This document shows positions 10,314-22,700 of a stretch of 64,000 nucleotides of DNA, piece by piece. Position 1 is the first letter of the stretch. Each line of letters begins with the position of its first letter. The notes under the pieces are model-generated. The model had not been told where the DNA came from and made no database searches. It worked only from the letters and a program-made list of their open reading frames with translations. A program made the position numbers and the translations under genes. The DNA is from Anniella stebbinsi (lineage: Eukaryota; Chordata; Lepidosauria; Squamata; Anniellidae): NCBI GenBank assembly GCA_029215795.1, contig JARDYH010000007.1:77573763-77637762 (forward strand). Reading direction: 5' to 3'.

Positions 10314-10751
10314 TCATATTCTGTGCTTTTTCTGTGCTTGGGTAGAATCCACATGGCCCTGCTCGTGCCACAGCCCGTTCAAAGCTCCCCACAGGCCCAG
10401 AGTAATGAGTCCCATCAGAGAGCAAAGTAAGAGAAGGTCCAGCCCTAGGATGGAGGCAGCACTTCTGTCTTTAATACACTGGCTGTATTTTGCAAAATCG
10501 ACTTCCCTGATGGCGCATACGTGGTCAGTCTGGCAGCTGTCATTGCAGTCCGTAAGGTCGTATTGAACGGAGTTGTACTGGTAGTACTGCTGAAGGTGGC
10601 TGTGGTCCTTCTCAAGCTTCTGCAGGAGCAGCTGCATGGATCCGACAGAACCATCGGGGATCTGGAAAGCCTCCGTCAAGCTGTACTCCTTCTCCCATTT
10701 AGGAGCCTTCATGTTAGCATGGGTGAGGTTTAGATAATAAGTGACCATATC
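10314..10751 (-). CDS. SMPDL3B: SMPDL3B exon 8 (terminal)
   Basis: Acceptor TTTCAG at 10752-10757; residues 336-480 and TGA at 10316-10314. Encodes the C-terminal helical domain with four or more cysteines (LTDCNDSCQTDHVCA, YSQCIKD), then the hydrophobic run ILGLDLLLLCSLMGLITLGL and a polar, basic tail ending QKKHRI. Confidence 0.94.
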   Translation of the reverse strand, partial: DMVTYYLNLTHANMKAPKWEKEYSLTEAFQIPDGSVGSMQLLLQKLEKDHSHLQQYYQYNSVQYDLTDCNDSCQTDHVCAIREVDFAKYSQCIKDRSAASILGLDLLLLCSLMGLITLGLWGALNGLWHEQGHVDSTQAQKKHRI

Positions 10752-13700
10752 CTGAAACAGAACAGAAGGCGTTTGGAGGCAACAGTGGCAAGTCTAAGCG
10801 CCTCTACATTAGGGGAAAAATGCGCTGCCTTACTGCAGTTGCTCCTTTGCACGATTGTGATAGGCTCCATTACATGGGCTGACAGGGATGACCACGAAGT
10901 TTGAATTGCCGACCATGCGGCTTGTAATTGAAAACTTCCTCTCTTTTCAGTGCTCATAGCCTTGAATGGGACAGCGCCATCTAGGGGCTGCTTTATAGCA
11001 CAACTTCGACTTTAGAAGCTGAGAAAACCCACACTATTTCAAAAGAATCGGAAGATCTCAGAAGTCTTTTAAGAGCGAGATTTCCAGAGGAAGTAGCAGG
11101 AGACGTCCTAGAGGTTGACGCTGTCATCTAAAGGACCCCCAAACTTCTGTGAATGGCCAATCGCAAACATGCCATACATCATTGATGTGTGAAGGGTGAA
11201 GCATTTGGTTTTATTGCTTGGTAGGAGGGACCTTGCAATTAAATCTTGCAGCACGGAACGCTCTGTTCAGGATGCCAGTCAGCCATGCCTTTTTTCAGGA
11301 TACTCCATTCCTTGGCCACTCCCTCTCCCCGCCCCAATAATAATTCTCACTGAGCATGTTCAGTCTTCATTGGGCTCTTTTGGGAGGGGGGCTTCTTAAG
11401 GTCTTTTGTACTTCTGCAAACCTTGGTGTTCCCCTAAGCCTGCTGATAACTCCCCTCTTAGGCATAGGTCGTGCTGTTTTGGCTATAAAAGAATCCACAC
11501 TTACCCCTGAACATGGCAAATAGAAAGAACAATGCTTTCCAGGCAAAATTGCCTCCCAAGGTGGCTTGCAAACATTACATTCAAACAGAGATACAACGTA
11601 TTAGGGTTATGTGGAGGTGTTTATGGCAGCCTCCCGTTGATGGCAGAGTCCAAGTTTCAGGCCATTGCTTCCATGCCTTCCCCCACCCCACCACCACCCA
11701 TCTTTTGCTATACCTCGTCTGCTTTTTGCCCTGCAAGGGAAAAGATCCAAATGCCTTTACATTTTTCTTTGGGAACCCCAAAAAAGCTGTAGTGGTGGGG
11801 GGTGCAATTTTTAGCAGAAAAGCAGCACGAGGCGACAAGGGTTAGGAATCCGTGCAAGAGTCCTCTGCTTTCGTTGCAGATTTCACAGCTACATTTTGCA
11901 AAGCAAAACAAAACAAAAAAGTCAGGGATGAGCTACACACAACTGAGCATCATCATGTGCAGTGTGATAATAATTGGGGCTGCAATGTTTAGTCAATCAA
12001 TCGGCAAATCGATTGAAAAGGTTTTGACTGAACATAAAAGCACTGCCCCTTGGCGGAATCACGTAAACACAAACGGGGCAAAACCAAGTCAGAAGAGTCA
12101 ATCTCAACAGAAGCCTGACCCCAGATAGTCCTTCCTTTATTGGTTAGGATTAATTTCCCTGCCACAATCCTGGAATGGCCATGCTGTTAAGTCACCCTTG
12201 ATACTTATTTCCTGGAGACAAATTGCAAAATCCTCCCCCTACCTTCACTAGCAGGGTATCGTGGTCATACGAAAACACTCGGATCCCGGGGTTGTTGGCT
12301 CCGTTGTGCACACCTGGCAAGGTAGTCTTCCAGGGCGTCACCGCCGGAGCTAAAAACATGACACTGATTGGAGAACCTGAAAGAAAAGGCCAAATGAAGT
12401 GTGAATAAGGAACGAACACACACACAGTCACACACCTATCCTGAGGTCGGCTGGCACAATAGCTACCCCCACTGAGTTTTGATTGATGTTGTCCAGCACA
12501 GGGTCTGAAATCAAAGCTATGCGCTTACCACGTGATAGCCATTCTAAGCCAGTGTGGTGCAAAAAACTGGGAATAGGGTCATTCGGATCACCTGCTTAGT
12601 CACGAAGCTCCTTGGGTAAGCGTGGGCCCATCGTACATAGGGGTTCTTCACTCCTAGCTTTCTATCCCGTTACACACTGGGGCTTCTGCTTCCTGATCTT
12701 TTGCACGATCAACACTGCCCCTGTACACAGGCATCTGTTACATCGCTACCTTCCTCTGTATACTTTTACACAGGTGGGTGGACTCACTCAGAAAAACCCG
12801 GAATTGAACAGTGAAAAAGCTTTACATGTGATGGATGCCACCGCACAATGAGGTCTGTGGTGCCTTGCCCTTCTTCCCTCCCTTTCCTGATTATTGGTTG
12901 CCGGGCTGTGAGTGACAGAGCCCCACAATGGCGAACCACCTCCCCCGACAAACAATTTGCTGAAAACCGGGCTGCTCTCAGTAGTTCGTCCTTCCATAGT
13001 GGCGGAGGTCACAAACCCCAGTATACCAGTTCAGCGGTGCTCTCTCTCTCTCTCTCTCTTAGCCCAACCTACTTCAATCACATGATTGTTGCAGCAATCG
13101 AATATAGCAAATCCCCTATGTTCCCTGGATGCATGAATGTTAATGAAGAGACACAATACATGATAGGAAAAAGCTGCTAATGCCAAGTCACAATTCAGGG
13201 CTAAAAAGAGCCACATCCAAACATAAGAGCACGGAACAGACAGATAAACATGGGGGCATTTAATTATGTAAAAACTAACCCAACTCAACAGAGAACCATA
13301 TTGAAATACACCCTAAGAAAGATCAGCATAAACGAATAGCCTAGCAAGCTATAGAGGATCTTTGAGCCCAGTACTATTTTAACACATATTTAAGTAGCAG
13401 TTTTAAAAATTGTTCTTATATTCACAGTGTCTGTGATTGCAAGGAACGTGGCCTGGAAAATGTGTCTGTATATATAAGCTGTCTTTCTTTCTGGTATACC
13501 TTTTACATACTAGACAATTTTTATGTACTAGACCACCAACGATGAAGACTCTCTACCCAGTGACATCAACTGAAGTGTACCTGTGTTGCTGTAAAACATC
13601 CTAAAACTATCCGTGTGGTGATGCCCAAAAAACTGGGCCGCAATCACTCCATGATGCTTCTGAACAATTTCTATGTATCTTTGGTTAAAATGTTCTCGGA

Positions 13701-16700
13701 ACCAGGGCTTGCCTCGTTTCTTTTCAAAGAAGCCAGGAGGGACATGCCCAATAATATAGACCTGCAAAGGAAAGGAGACAAGAGGGAAAATATATTAGGG
13801 TCTGAAGGATAGGTTACTGGGAACACGGACTTGGCTTTAAATTCCAGCTCAGCCAAGTACTCTCTCGGTGGCCACATGTTATGCAACCGCCTCTCAGCAT
13901 CAGTCTCTCAGCTCTACTGTGGGAATAATAATGATCTGCCTCCTCCCCACCTCCTGCAACATTTAAAACTAGAGCTAAACCCCCCAATTAAAGAAATTTT
14001 AACCAATTCATCGTATGAGTCTATCAATATATATTTGCATAAGGATAAAAACAGTATTTTTGATGCAGGAAGCATATCTTCTTTGTCTTTAAATGATGCA
14101 TGCATGTTGTCGCAGCAGGGTGTCATCTTAGAGGAAGACGCATTCCCTCTGTATGGGTCCGTGTCAGAGAAAACTGAGAATGCCTCTTTTAAGATGGCAT
14201 TGGCAAGCTGCAGTTTTTATAAGTGCTTGAATGAAAAGAGAAATCTATATTATAGTAAGTAGATGTCTGTCTATCTATCTAGTCTAATTTGCTGACTTTT
14301 TAAAGCTGAGACACATTTTCTAGTAAATCAAAACCCTTTAAAATTAGCTAATCTAAGTCGAGTAGGGAACCTGCAGCCTTTCAGTTGTTGTTGGACTACA
14401 GCCTCCATAATTCCTGTCCATTGCCCATTCTGGCTGTGGTTGATGGGAACAAGAGTGATCTCGCTGATCATTCCATTAAACATTGCAGCTCTATTTCAAA
14501 CATTTTGCACATCACAGATGCTCTTGAAATCTTGACATAGTTGAAATGCTTTGACCTCCCAAGGGATGCATACTGATCCTCACTCAGTGCCTCAGTTCAG
14601 ACAACACATTTATCAACGGTGGTTTTAGAACTCCACGTTGGAGTTTTTACACCACCGTTGAGAAATGTGTTGTCTGGCAGGAAAACTCCACACAATGGAG
14701 GAGGTTTTTTTTTTTTAAAAAAAAAACACTCCATGCAGAATATCCACACTGTGCAGAGGAGAGTTCCTGCACAACTGTTGTGTTGTGTGTTGTGTGGCGG
14801 GCTCCGTGGAGTTTTCCGTTGAGTTGAATTTTTCCACTGGTTACAGAGTTCCCTGGTAAGAGCGATGAAAGGAGTGAGTGCCGCTCTAGGAGAGCGGCTG
14901 GGATTGGTTTTTTTTTTTTTTTTTTTTAGCAATGGCTGATGGGATACCATCAGGAGGGTTGGGGGAGGGGAGAGGGTGGAGGAACTGTAAATCAAACATT
15001 GTGATGGATTTCACTCAACTTCACGGTAGCCCACAGTCACACAATGGTGTAGTTAGAACATTTTGTGTGGGGGGGGTGCTCCCTAAAAACTCAACCACTG
15101 AGTGGAGTTTTCACACTGCATTGATTAACGTTGTCTGAACTGAGCCAGTATCTGTGATGGCTGTTCATCTATCACACTGAATCAGTTTCACAGTCAAATA
15201 CAGTGCCTGATTCATTCCACTGCCTGTTTCTCCACCACCACCTTTACACCTAATGTGATGAAAAAACAGACTGGAAACAATTCCTGAGAAATGAGTCCAG
15301 TCCCTGGTGAGGCTTATATGCCAGTCATCCAGTTCTCAAATGGGTAAGATTAGTAATCCATTATAAGAAGTAAGGCAGATGAAGGAAACCTTTTCTCCTG
15401 CTTCCGATGCCCTGGCCAGGGTATCTTGCAGCCATTGGAATTGACCTCCCGGATCCTTCTGGCTGATGGTTTTATTATTATTGTCATAGTACAGGTTTGT
15501 ATTCAGGACAACCATACGTCTTGCCGGGCCAGGACCGGACAGCCTCTGACTGTAAAAAGCACCTGCAAAACATCCAGGTAAGGCAGCTCAATCAACATTT
15601 TCGTCTTCCCCGGGGAACTGCACAGAGAACGCGAACAGCATTTAGCAGCTGTGGAGACTTAAGTCAGGGGTGGACAACCTCTTTCCTGTGGAGGGATGGA
15701 TTCCCTTGCAGAAGATTTGCGTGTCGGGTGGTCAGGGCCGAAGAGCTGGGGTGGAGCCAAAGGAGGGTGGGTCACCCCTTTTCTCTTCCTGCCACCCCCT
15801 TTTCTCTCTCTTCCTCCTCGCCCTACAGGCTACCAGGGTAAGAACAGATCACTCTTCTCAGAGGTCTGGATCGGTCACTTGCAGAGAGCTTTTGAAATCA
15901 GGCTGAGGGCTGCATGCTGTCAGCCCCCGATCTAAGTGATAATGATAAGGGCTAATTGTAGAATCAGCAGGAGGTGGCGGTTTCGAGTTGTTCCGCTCAG
16001 CTGTGTGTTATGGTTTATAGCCATTGGCCATCACAAAATCCTCAAAAAATAATTTAAGACATTTAGGGTGCAATCCTATGCAGGAAAAAAAGTCCTACAG
16101 TTCCCAGTATTCCCAAACCTGACGTGCTGAAGGACATTTTCCTGTCTAAACATGCATAGGATTGCACATTTAAAAACTCATGCATTCATAGTCACCAACA
16201 GCAGCTGTTCCAGGAGGAAGATGAGAAAGAGAAGCAAGGCTGTTCCACCAGCCCTGCTGATAGAATCATAGAATAGTAGAGTTGGAAGGGGCCTATAAGG
16301 CCATTGAGTCCAACCCCCTGCTCAGTGCAGGAAGCTACCTTAAAGCATCCCTGACAGATAGTTGTCCAGCTGCCTCTATGTCCCTCTGAGTGGGATAGCT
16401 ATTTATTCTCTTGTAGCACCCACGGAACCAGATGGATGCTTTGCCTTTGGGCTCACTGGGTCCCTCTTCAACTGCTCAAGGCCAAGGTCACCTAAAAATG
16501 GGAAGATGACTTATACTGAGACAGACCATTGGTCCATCTAGCCCAGTACTGTCAACACTGACTGGCAGCGGCTCTCCAGGATTTCACACAGGAATTTTCC
16601 TGGCCTGACCAGGAGATATCAGGAATCAAACCTAGGACCTTCTGCATGCAAAGCAGGTGCTCTACCACTGAGCTATGGCTCCTTCCCTGAGATCTCCAGT

Positions 16701-19700
16701 TGGATCTAGTGCACACATACCTGCTCGGAACATTTGCACAGAGTGGTCACTGAGCCAAGGGCGCCATAGTTCTGCTGTTTCATTATAGATCCTATTTTCC
16801 TCAGCTGGAAGCTGGTTTTTGGGGTGGAAGTCATGGTTGCCCATTGCTGGATAAACCTGCGTATCTGGAACAAAGCAAAAGTCAAAACACTGTGGCATGG
16901 GAAGAGGTTTTGCACCTGAACAGGATAAAGATGAGGGTGGAACAAATGTCTTGGGACAGGCACTAGCACATGGTTCACATGACATGCTAAGCCATAATGT
17001 TTAGCTCAAAACACTTAACCATCATGGTTTAGCATGTTGTCTGAACAGGGCCAATATGCCTTAGCATGTTGGTTGAAACATGGGTTAGTGTGCCATGTGA
17101 AACATTCCTAACCATGGTGGCTACATAACCAAGGTTTAAACACACTAACAGCTTTCTGAAAAATAGTTAGCAGCCTAGCATGTTGTCTGAACAGGCCCGA
17201 TATCTGAATTCCCAAACCTTGGACAAACCACAGTTAAGGCCATTAAGCGACTGCTATGCCATGGTTAATGGAGACAAGAGAGAACTGATAGACTTCTTAA
17301 GCTAAGTGCTGAGCACATGGAAAACAAAAGTAGACAAGTGTTTCTGGTCTACCTGCTGTACACCTGGAAGCTCAAACTATGGCATGGGATCTTCACTATG
17401 GTTACCGCAAACCATGGTTTGGCATGATGTTTAAACTGCGGAAAAGGTACACTAGAGGGAGTGAAGAAGGGGTACAGTTATCCCCAAAAGAAAACTGATA
17501 ATGGCTTATGTAAATCCCACTTGCCGCTCGGGTGTGGGAACAGGTACTTGGGGAGCAATCTAGGATGTGAACTGTATTCTGTAAGATAAACAGATTTATG
17601 GAAATTCCTTTATATGTACAGACCACCTAATCCAATTTACTTTACTGCTACAGAATATCTGCAGCCCCTGCCTATCTTCCTGAAATTTAAAACTGATTGC
17701 ATTCTGGTTCTGGCTCTTCCTTTACACTGCCTTGCCACCGCCCAATACGTCTTAGCACGTTCTTACCTGGAAAGACACGTTTGATCAGGTTGGTTAACTT
17801 CTCAATTATCCCCAATACAGTTTCTTCACCCAGTTTCTCATCAGGTACATGAGGAGTGTCGTCTCTGGAAAACACCACAAATGCCATTCAACTCAGCCCA
17901 TTGCACAAGGACGCAGGCTCTGGGCAAAGACTGAGTCCCTGGATAGATTAACCACTTACAGAAGTTAACAAAAGATGAGATAGGTGCAGCGATCATGTTT
18001 TAAAATGGTAACCTTGGGTAAAATTAGGCTAACAGGTAGACGAAGGGAGCATGCAGGGGGAGTAGAAGGGAACAGCGGGACACCGAGAATTCAATGTTCC
18101 TTTTGCACTCAAGAACACCATTTCTAGTTACCATGTCAAAAGCACACACAGGTGTCCTATCTCAAGGTATGATCATTTCATCGACCAATCGTTTTTTTTA
18201 TTGAATAAGTCTTCAGATCATTTCAAACCACAATAAGCACATGTTAAAAACAATAAATACATGAAGCTTAAAACACTGAATTTTTTAAAAGTCAAAGATT
18301 AATAAAATATTAAAACATTAAAATATACATCAGCCTTTTGATAAAATGATCCCAGTGAGGCCCCACATGATTTAAAAGCTGTTACATGGCTCATTTAATC
18401 AGACATCTTTTTTATGGAGACTGTGGTCACCTCCATCGTATAAAGCAGAGGTGGGGAACCTCAGGCCTAGGAGTCAAATCAGGCTCTCCTGGAGTCCCAA
18501 GCCAACCTTCTGAGGTTCCCCAGGTGGCCACGCCCCTTTCCCCCAACCATTGATCCAGCTTTTATGCACCCCCCCCCCATTCTAAAAGGTTGGAATGCCT
18601 CTCCTAAGACTTAATTACTGGCAGTAACTAAGTCTTTAAGCTAAAATATGCTGGCTTTTTTGGGGGGGGTATTTCGGGCCCTTTCGCCTTTAGCTTTGCT
18701 CCCTGAGCTTCTCCAAAACTGAATTCAAGCCTTGGGCTGAAAGAGGTTTCCCACCCCAGGATAAAGCAAATGTCTCTAATGTTGTCTGTGGGAGAGGATC
18801 ATTCTTCCTTTCATGTTCTCCCCATCACAGGTGTGACCAAGTGTCCTTTGCTGACATGTTCAGCCAAAAGGATCTTTATTCTGGAGTCGCAGCATGTCAT
18901 GAAAGAACTGACATGCCTAGTAAGGGAAAGGAGTAAGAGATTATAAGCTAGGGACTAAGGGTACTCAAATACACAATGACCCTGTTCAGACGACACACTA
19001 AGGCCGTTAACCCTTTTGCAGCAAATGGTTAGTGAGTGTGTTTAAACTGTGGTTATGTAGCCCCCATGGTTAGGGAATGGTTCACATGACACACTAAGTC
19101 ATGGTTCACACAACATGCTAAGCCAAAATGACCCTGTTCAGATGACGCTTCAGGCTCTGTGGTTAGTGAAACTGTGGTTCTCTGGGGTTAGCACTAACCA
19201 CAAGCTGTGCTGTCGCACACAGCACTTTAAGCCACTGTTGGAGCCTCTAACCCTGCTGCAGACGGTCAGACTGGGGTTAGTGAGTGAGTGAGCAAGGTTT
19301 AGCAAAACGCATCACACAAGACACCTTAAACCCTGCTGCTTAACCAAGAGCCTTAGCCAGCAAGGTTTAAGGTGTATTCTGAGCAGGCCCAATGTTTAGC
19401 TCAAAAAATGATGAACCACCGTGGCTTAGCGTATCGTCTGAACAGGGTCAGTTTATTGTAGAAATAGAGAAAAGGGGGAAACGTGTGGCATTTCAGTTAA
19501 ACCAGCAGCAATTGGGTTAAAATCATAAAGCAAGCGGGCCTCTTGGCAGACCAGGCAGGAAAGAAGAGCAAGCCGGAAGTATTTATCTAGCCTGTGGTTT
19601 CCTAGGAAAAAAAGGAAACAGCAAAGACTGTTAAAGAGAGGACATGGTGCAAGGGCAGAGTGAAACTTCCATTTCAGAGACAGGATGGGGGGGGGGGGGA

Positions 19701-22700
19701 GGGAGGATGTTGCGGTGTTAAAAAAGTGAGAAAAAGCATAACAATGGAAAGAGGAAGAGCAAGGGAAAGAGCAAAGTAGAAGAATAGTTATCTTTGCTTA
19801 TGCTCTGTCAACCCTGCAGAAGGGGGAAAGGGAAGTGAGAGAAAGTCATAGGGAGAAGAGGAGGCAAGACACCCATGAGTCTTGCAGGGGGGAAAAAGGA
19901 ACTCCCCCGGGGGGTGAACGGATGTTTGCAGGCTCCAGGACAAGAAAAAGACCCCCTCTAGATGGATTCCGTTTGACGCCTGGTTAGCTGATTATGCGCA
20001 TATTCGCTGAAGCGCTTTATCGTAAATGCTTGTATGCAGGAGGTAATTGAGCACTCAGCTGGTGACCTTACCGGTTGTTTCAAATGCGCTTTACATGTAG
20101 TTAATGCGGAGAATCGCTTGTTCGCATAGTCAAAATGCGCTTTAACGGCAGGAGCAAAAGAAAACTCGCTATTTAACGGCATTCGATAATGCGCATAATC
20201 GGAGAGAAAACGCACCTCTACGCCCAATTTGCGCTCCATTCTTGTAGAGGTAAAATTTTTAATGCGCCTTGAAAGAGCTTTAAATGCCTCTTGTAGAGGC
20301 AGCCAGAGAGAGATTTTGCTATACTAGGGTGGATCTAGGCTTGCTGACTCTACTCCTAGGCTTGATTTACAAAAGGAGAAGTGGGGCGGCCAAGTCCTGA
20401 GGAGCAATTACAGGTAACAATTAGCTCCCTAGATTTTTACAGTGAGGATTTAGAGCACTTCCTCGGACCGTGTCCTTCCCTCTTCTGGGCTCTCCTAACC
20501 AAGCTGAGGCCGGATTACAATGGCCGAATGATTAGCTTGGAAAAAGGAGTCTAAAGGGAGACATGATAGAAGTGTAGAAAATTATGCATGGTGTGGAGAA
20601 CGTGGAGAGGGGGACAATTTTTCTCCCTCTCTCAAAGGAGGAGAATCCGGGGTCGTCCCATGAAGCTATTGGGTGGGAGATCCAGGACAGAGAAAAGGAA
20701 GTACCTCTTCACACAGCGCACAGTTAAACTTTAGAATTCGCTACCACAAGAAGTAGTGATGGCCACCAATTTGGATGGCTTTAAAAGGGGGCTGGATAAA
20801 TTCCTGGATGAAAAGGCTATCAATGGCTACTAACAGGTACATGCTACCTCCAGTAGCAGAGGCAGTAAACCTATGCATTTTAACATGCACTGATTTCTTA
20901 AGTATACCTTAAACATGAGGAGTTCCCCCTCACCCTGGCACACTTTGTCATCACTTTGGGTTTAGATGAAGACTGACCGTTCAAATAAGTGGGAGGAAAA
21001 GAAACACACACACACACCCTTGCAAATAATCTCACAAAAGATAGTAGCTTGTACAAAAAAAGGGGATAACAGCTTACATTTTCGCAGGCCTGGGGCGGAG
21101 CAGGGAGAAACCACCTCTCTGCTGCCAGCATGGAAATACAGGCTATTAGCCTCTTAGCAGATATATGCCGGTGGTCTTCCACTGGTCCAGAACCAAGACC
21201 CACCTCGGACTCCCAAACTGCAACATGGGACCCACTTTCACACTTGCAGAATTGCTCAACAGCTTTGTCACGACCCATCTGGACTGATCCCAAAAGTGGA
21301 TTGCAACCCACCAGTTGAAGACTATTGTATTAAACCATCCATCACTAAGAACATAAGAAGAACCCTGCTGGATCAGGCCAAGGGTCCATCTAGTCCAGCA
21401 CTCTGTTCACACAGAGGCCAACCAGCTGTTGACCAGGAGCCCACAAGCAGGGCATGGTGTAACAGCACCCTCCCACCCATGTATCCCCAGCAACTGGTGT
21501 ATACAGGCTTACTACCATTGATACTCTGATCACTCCTCTGCCAGTCCATTGCATTTCTGTGCTGGTTGCAGAGGAAGGAGCTTTCATTTCTCCATAGCTA
21601 GCATGGATCCTTCCCTCTTCTGCCATCCCATTCGTTCACTCGCCTGGAATTCCATGCACTCGCCTGGATCTGTGCTCGCCTGGATCTGTGCTCACCTATC
21701 CATGGGATCCGTGCTCACCTATAGCTACCAGGAACATTGTTCAGTACAAGACTGCACTTACGCTCCTTTGTTAACACACAACATACAGACTCCTCACCCG
21801 GTCCAAAGAATGAAATCTGGGTCCGGGAGGATGGCCTTCATGGCATAAATGGAAGAGTTGACAAGAATCCAGGGCGCATCACACAAATAATCGCCCCAAG
21901 CCCCGGCATTGACCACTGGCTGGATGCCAGCTGACGGGCACACCTTCAAGGGGTCTGGTGCCACTTCGTATTGTGGGTCCAGATGAAGGTCTGTAACGTG
22001 CCAAAAGGAACCTGCAGAAGACAAAAATGCACAGATGAAATTGTTCAGCTTTTGCGTCGGCAACTGTTAAGTTCAGCCCAACGGCTGAGATCAGCAACAG
22101 AGGCTGAACTCCCCTGACGTATACCACTCAAGTCCAAGTCACAGAGATTCACCAAATGAGCATTTTACCGCATGCTTGCTGCTGCCCACTTATGGATGTG
22201 TGCACGTCCTTTAGACAATAACGTTGTCCGCCTCCCGCTCGCTGTTCTGTAGCAAAATGGACCACTTTTGATCTGACTTTTTTTTAAAAAAACGGAATGT
22301 GCCGAGATCTCCTGCGGTGTGCAGGAAAAGTGGCGCCATGAAAACAGCCTCCGTATGGGCCACGTGGTCTTTGTTTACTTCCTCTTTCCCCTCCGGGAAG
22401 AATGAGGAAGTGCAGAGAAGCAACGGTATGGAAACACAATTTCTTCCACTCCCTGCCACGTGATGATGCTCATACTGAACACGATTGATGCCATGCCACT
22501 TCATAAAGCTTGCTTTTTGGTTCTGTAAAAGACTCCAAGCTCTTCCTCTCCAGCCCTGAAAGCGAGGCTTTCCTCAACAAGGAGATGCCATTTTGGGAAA
22601 CACTTCAGCCACACAGCCATTGAAGGCATAGCCAAAAACAAAAGGGAGAGAGCATCCAAACCAGGTCAGAAAAATGAGAAATGGGTTCTCAGGATGCAAA

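Noticed and set aside
16505..16685. A tRNA gene on the minus strand
   Set aside because: Has A- and B-box-like sequence but cannot fold a full cloverleaf and continues into a SINE body.
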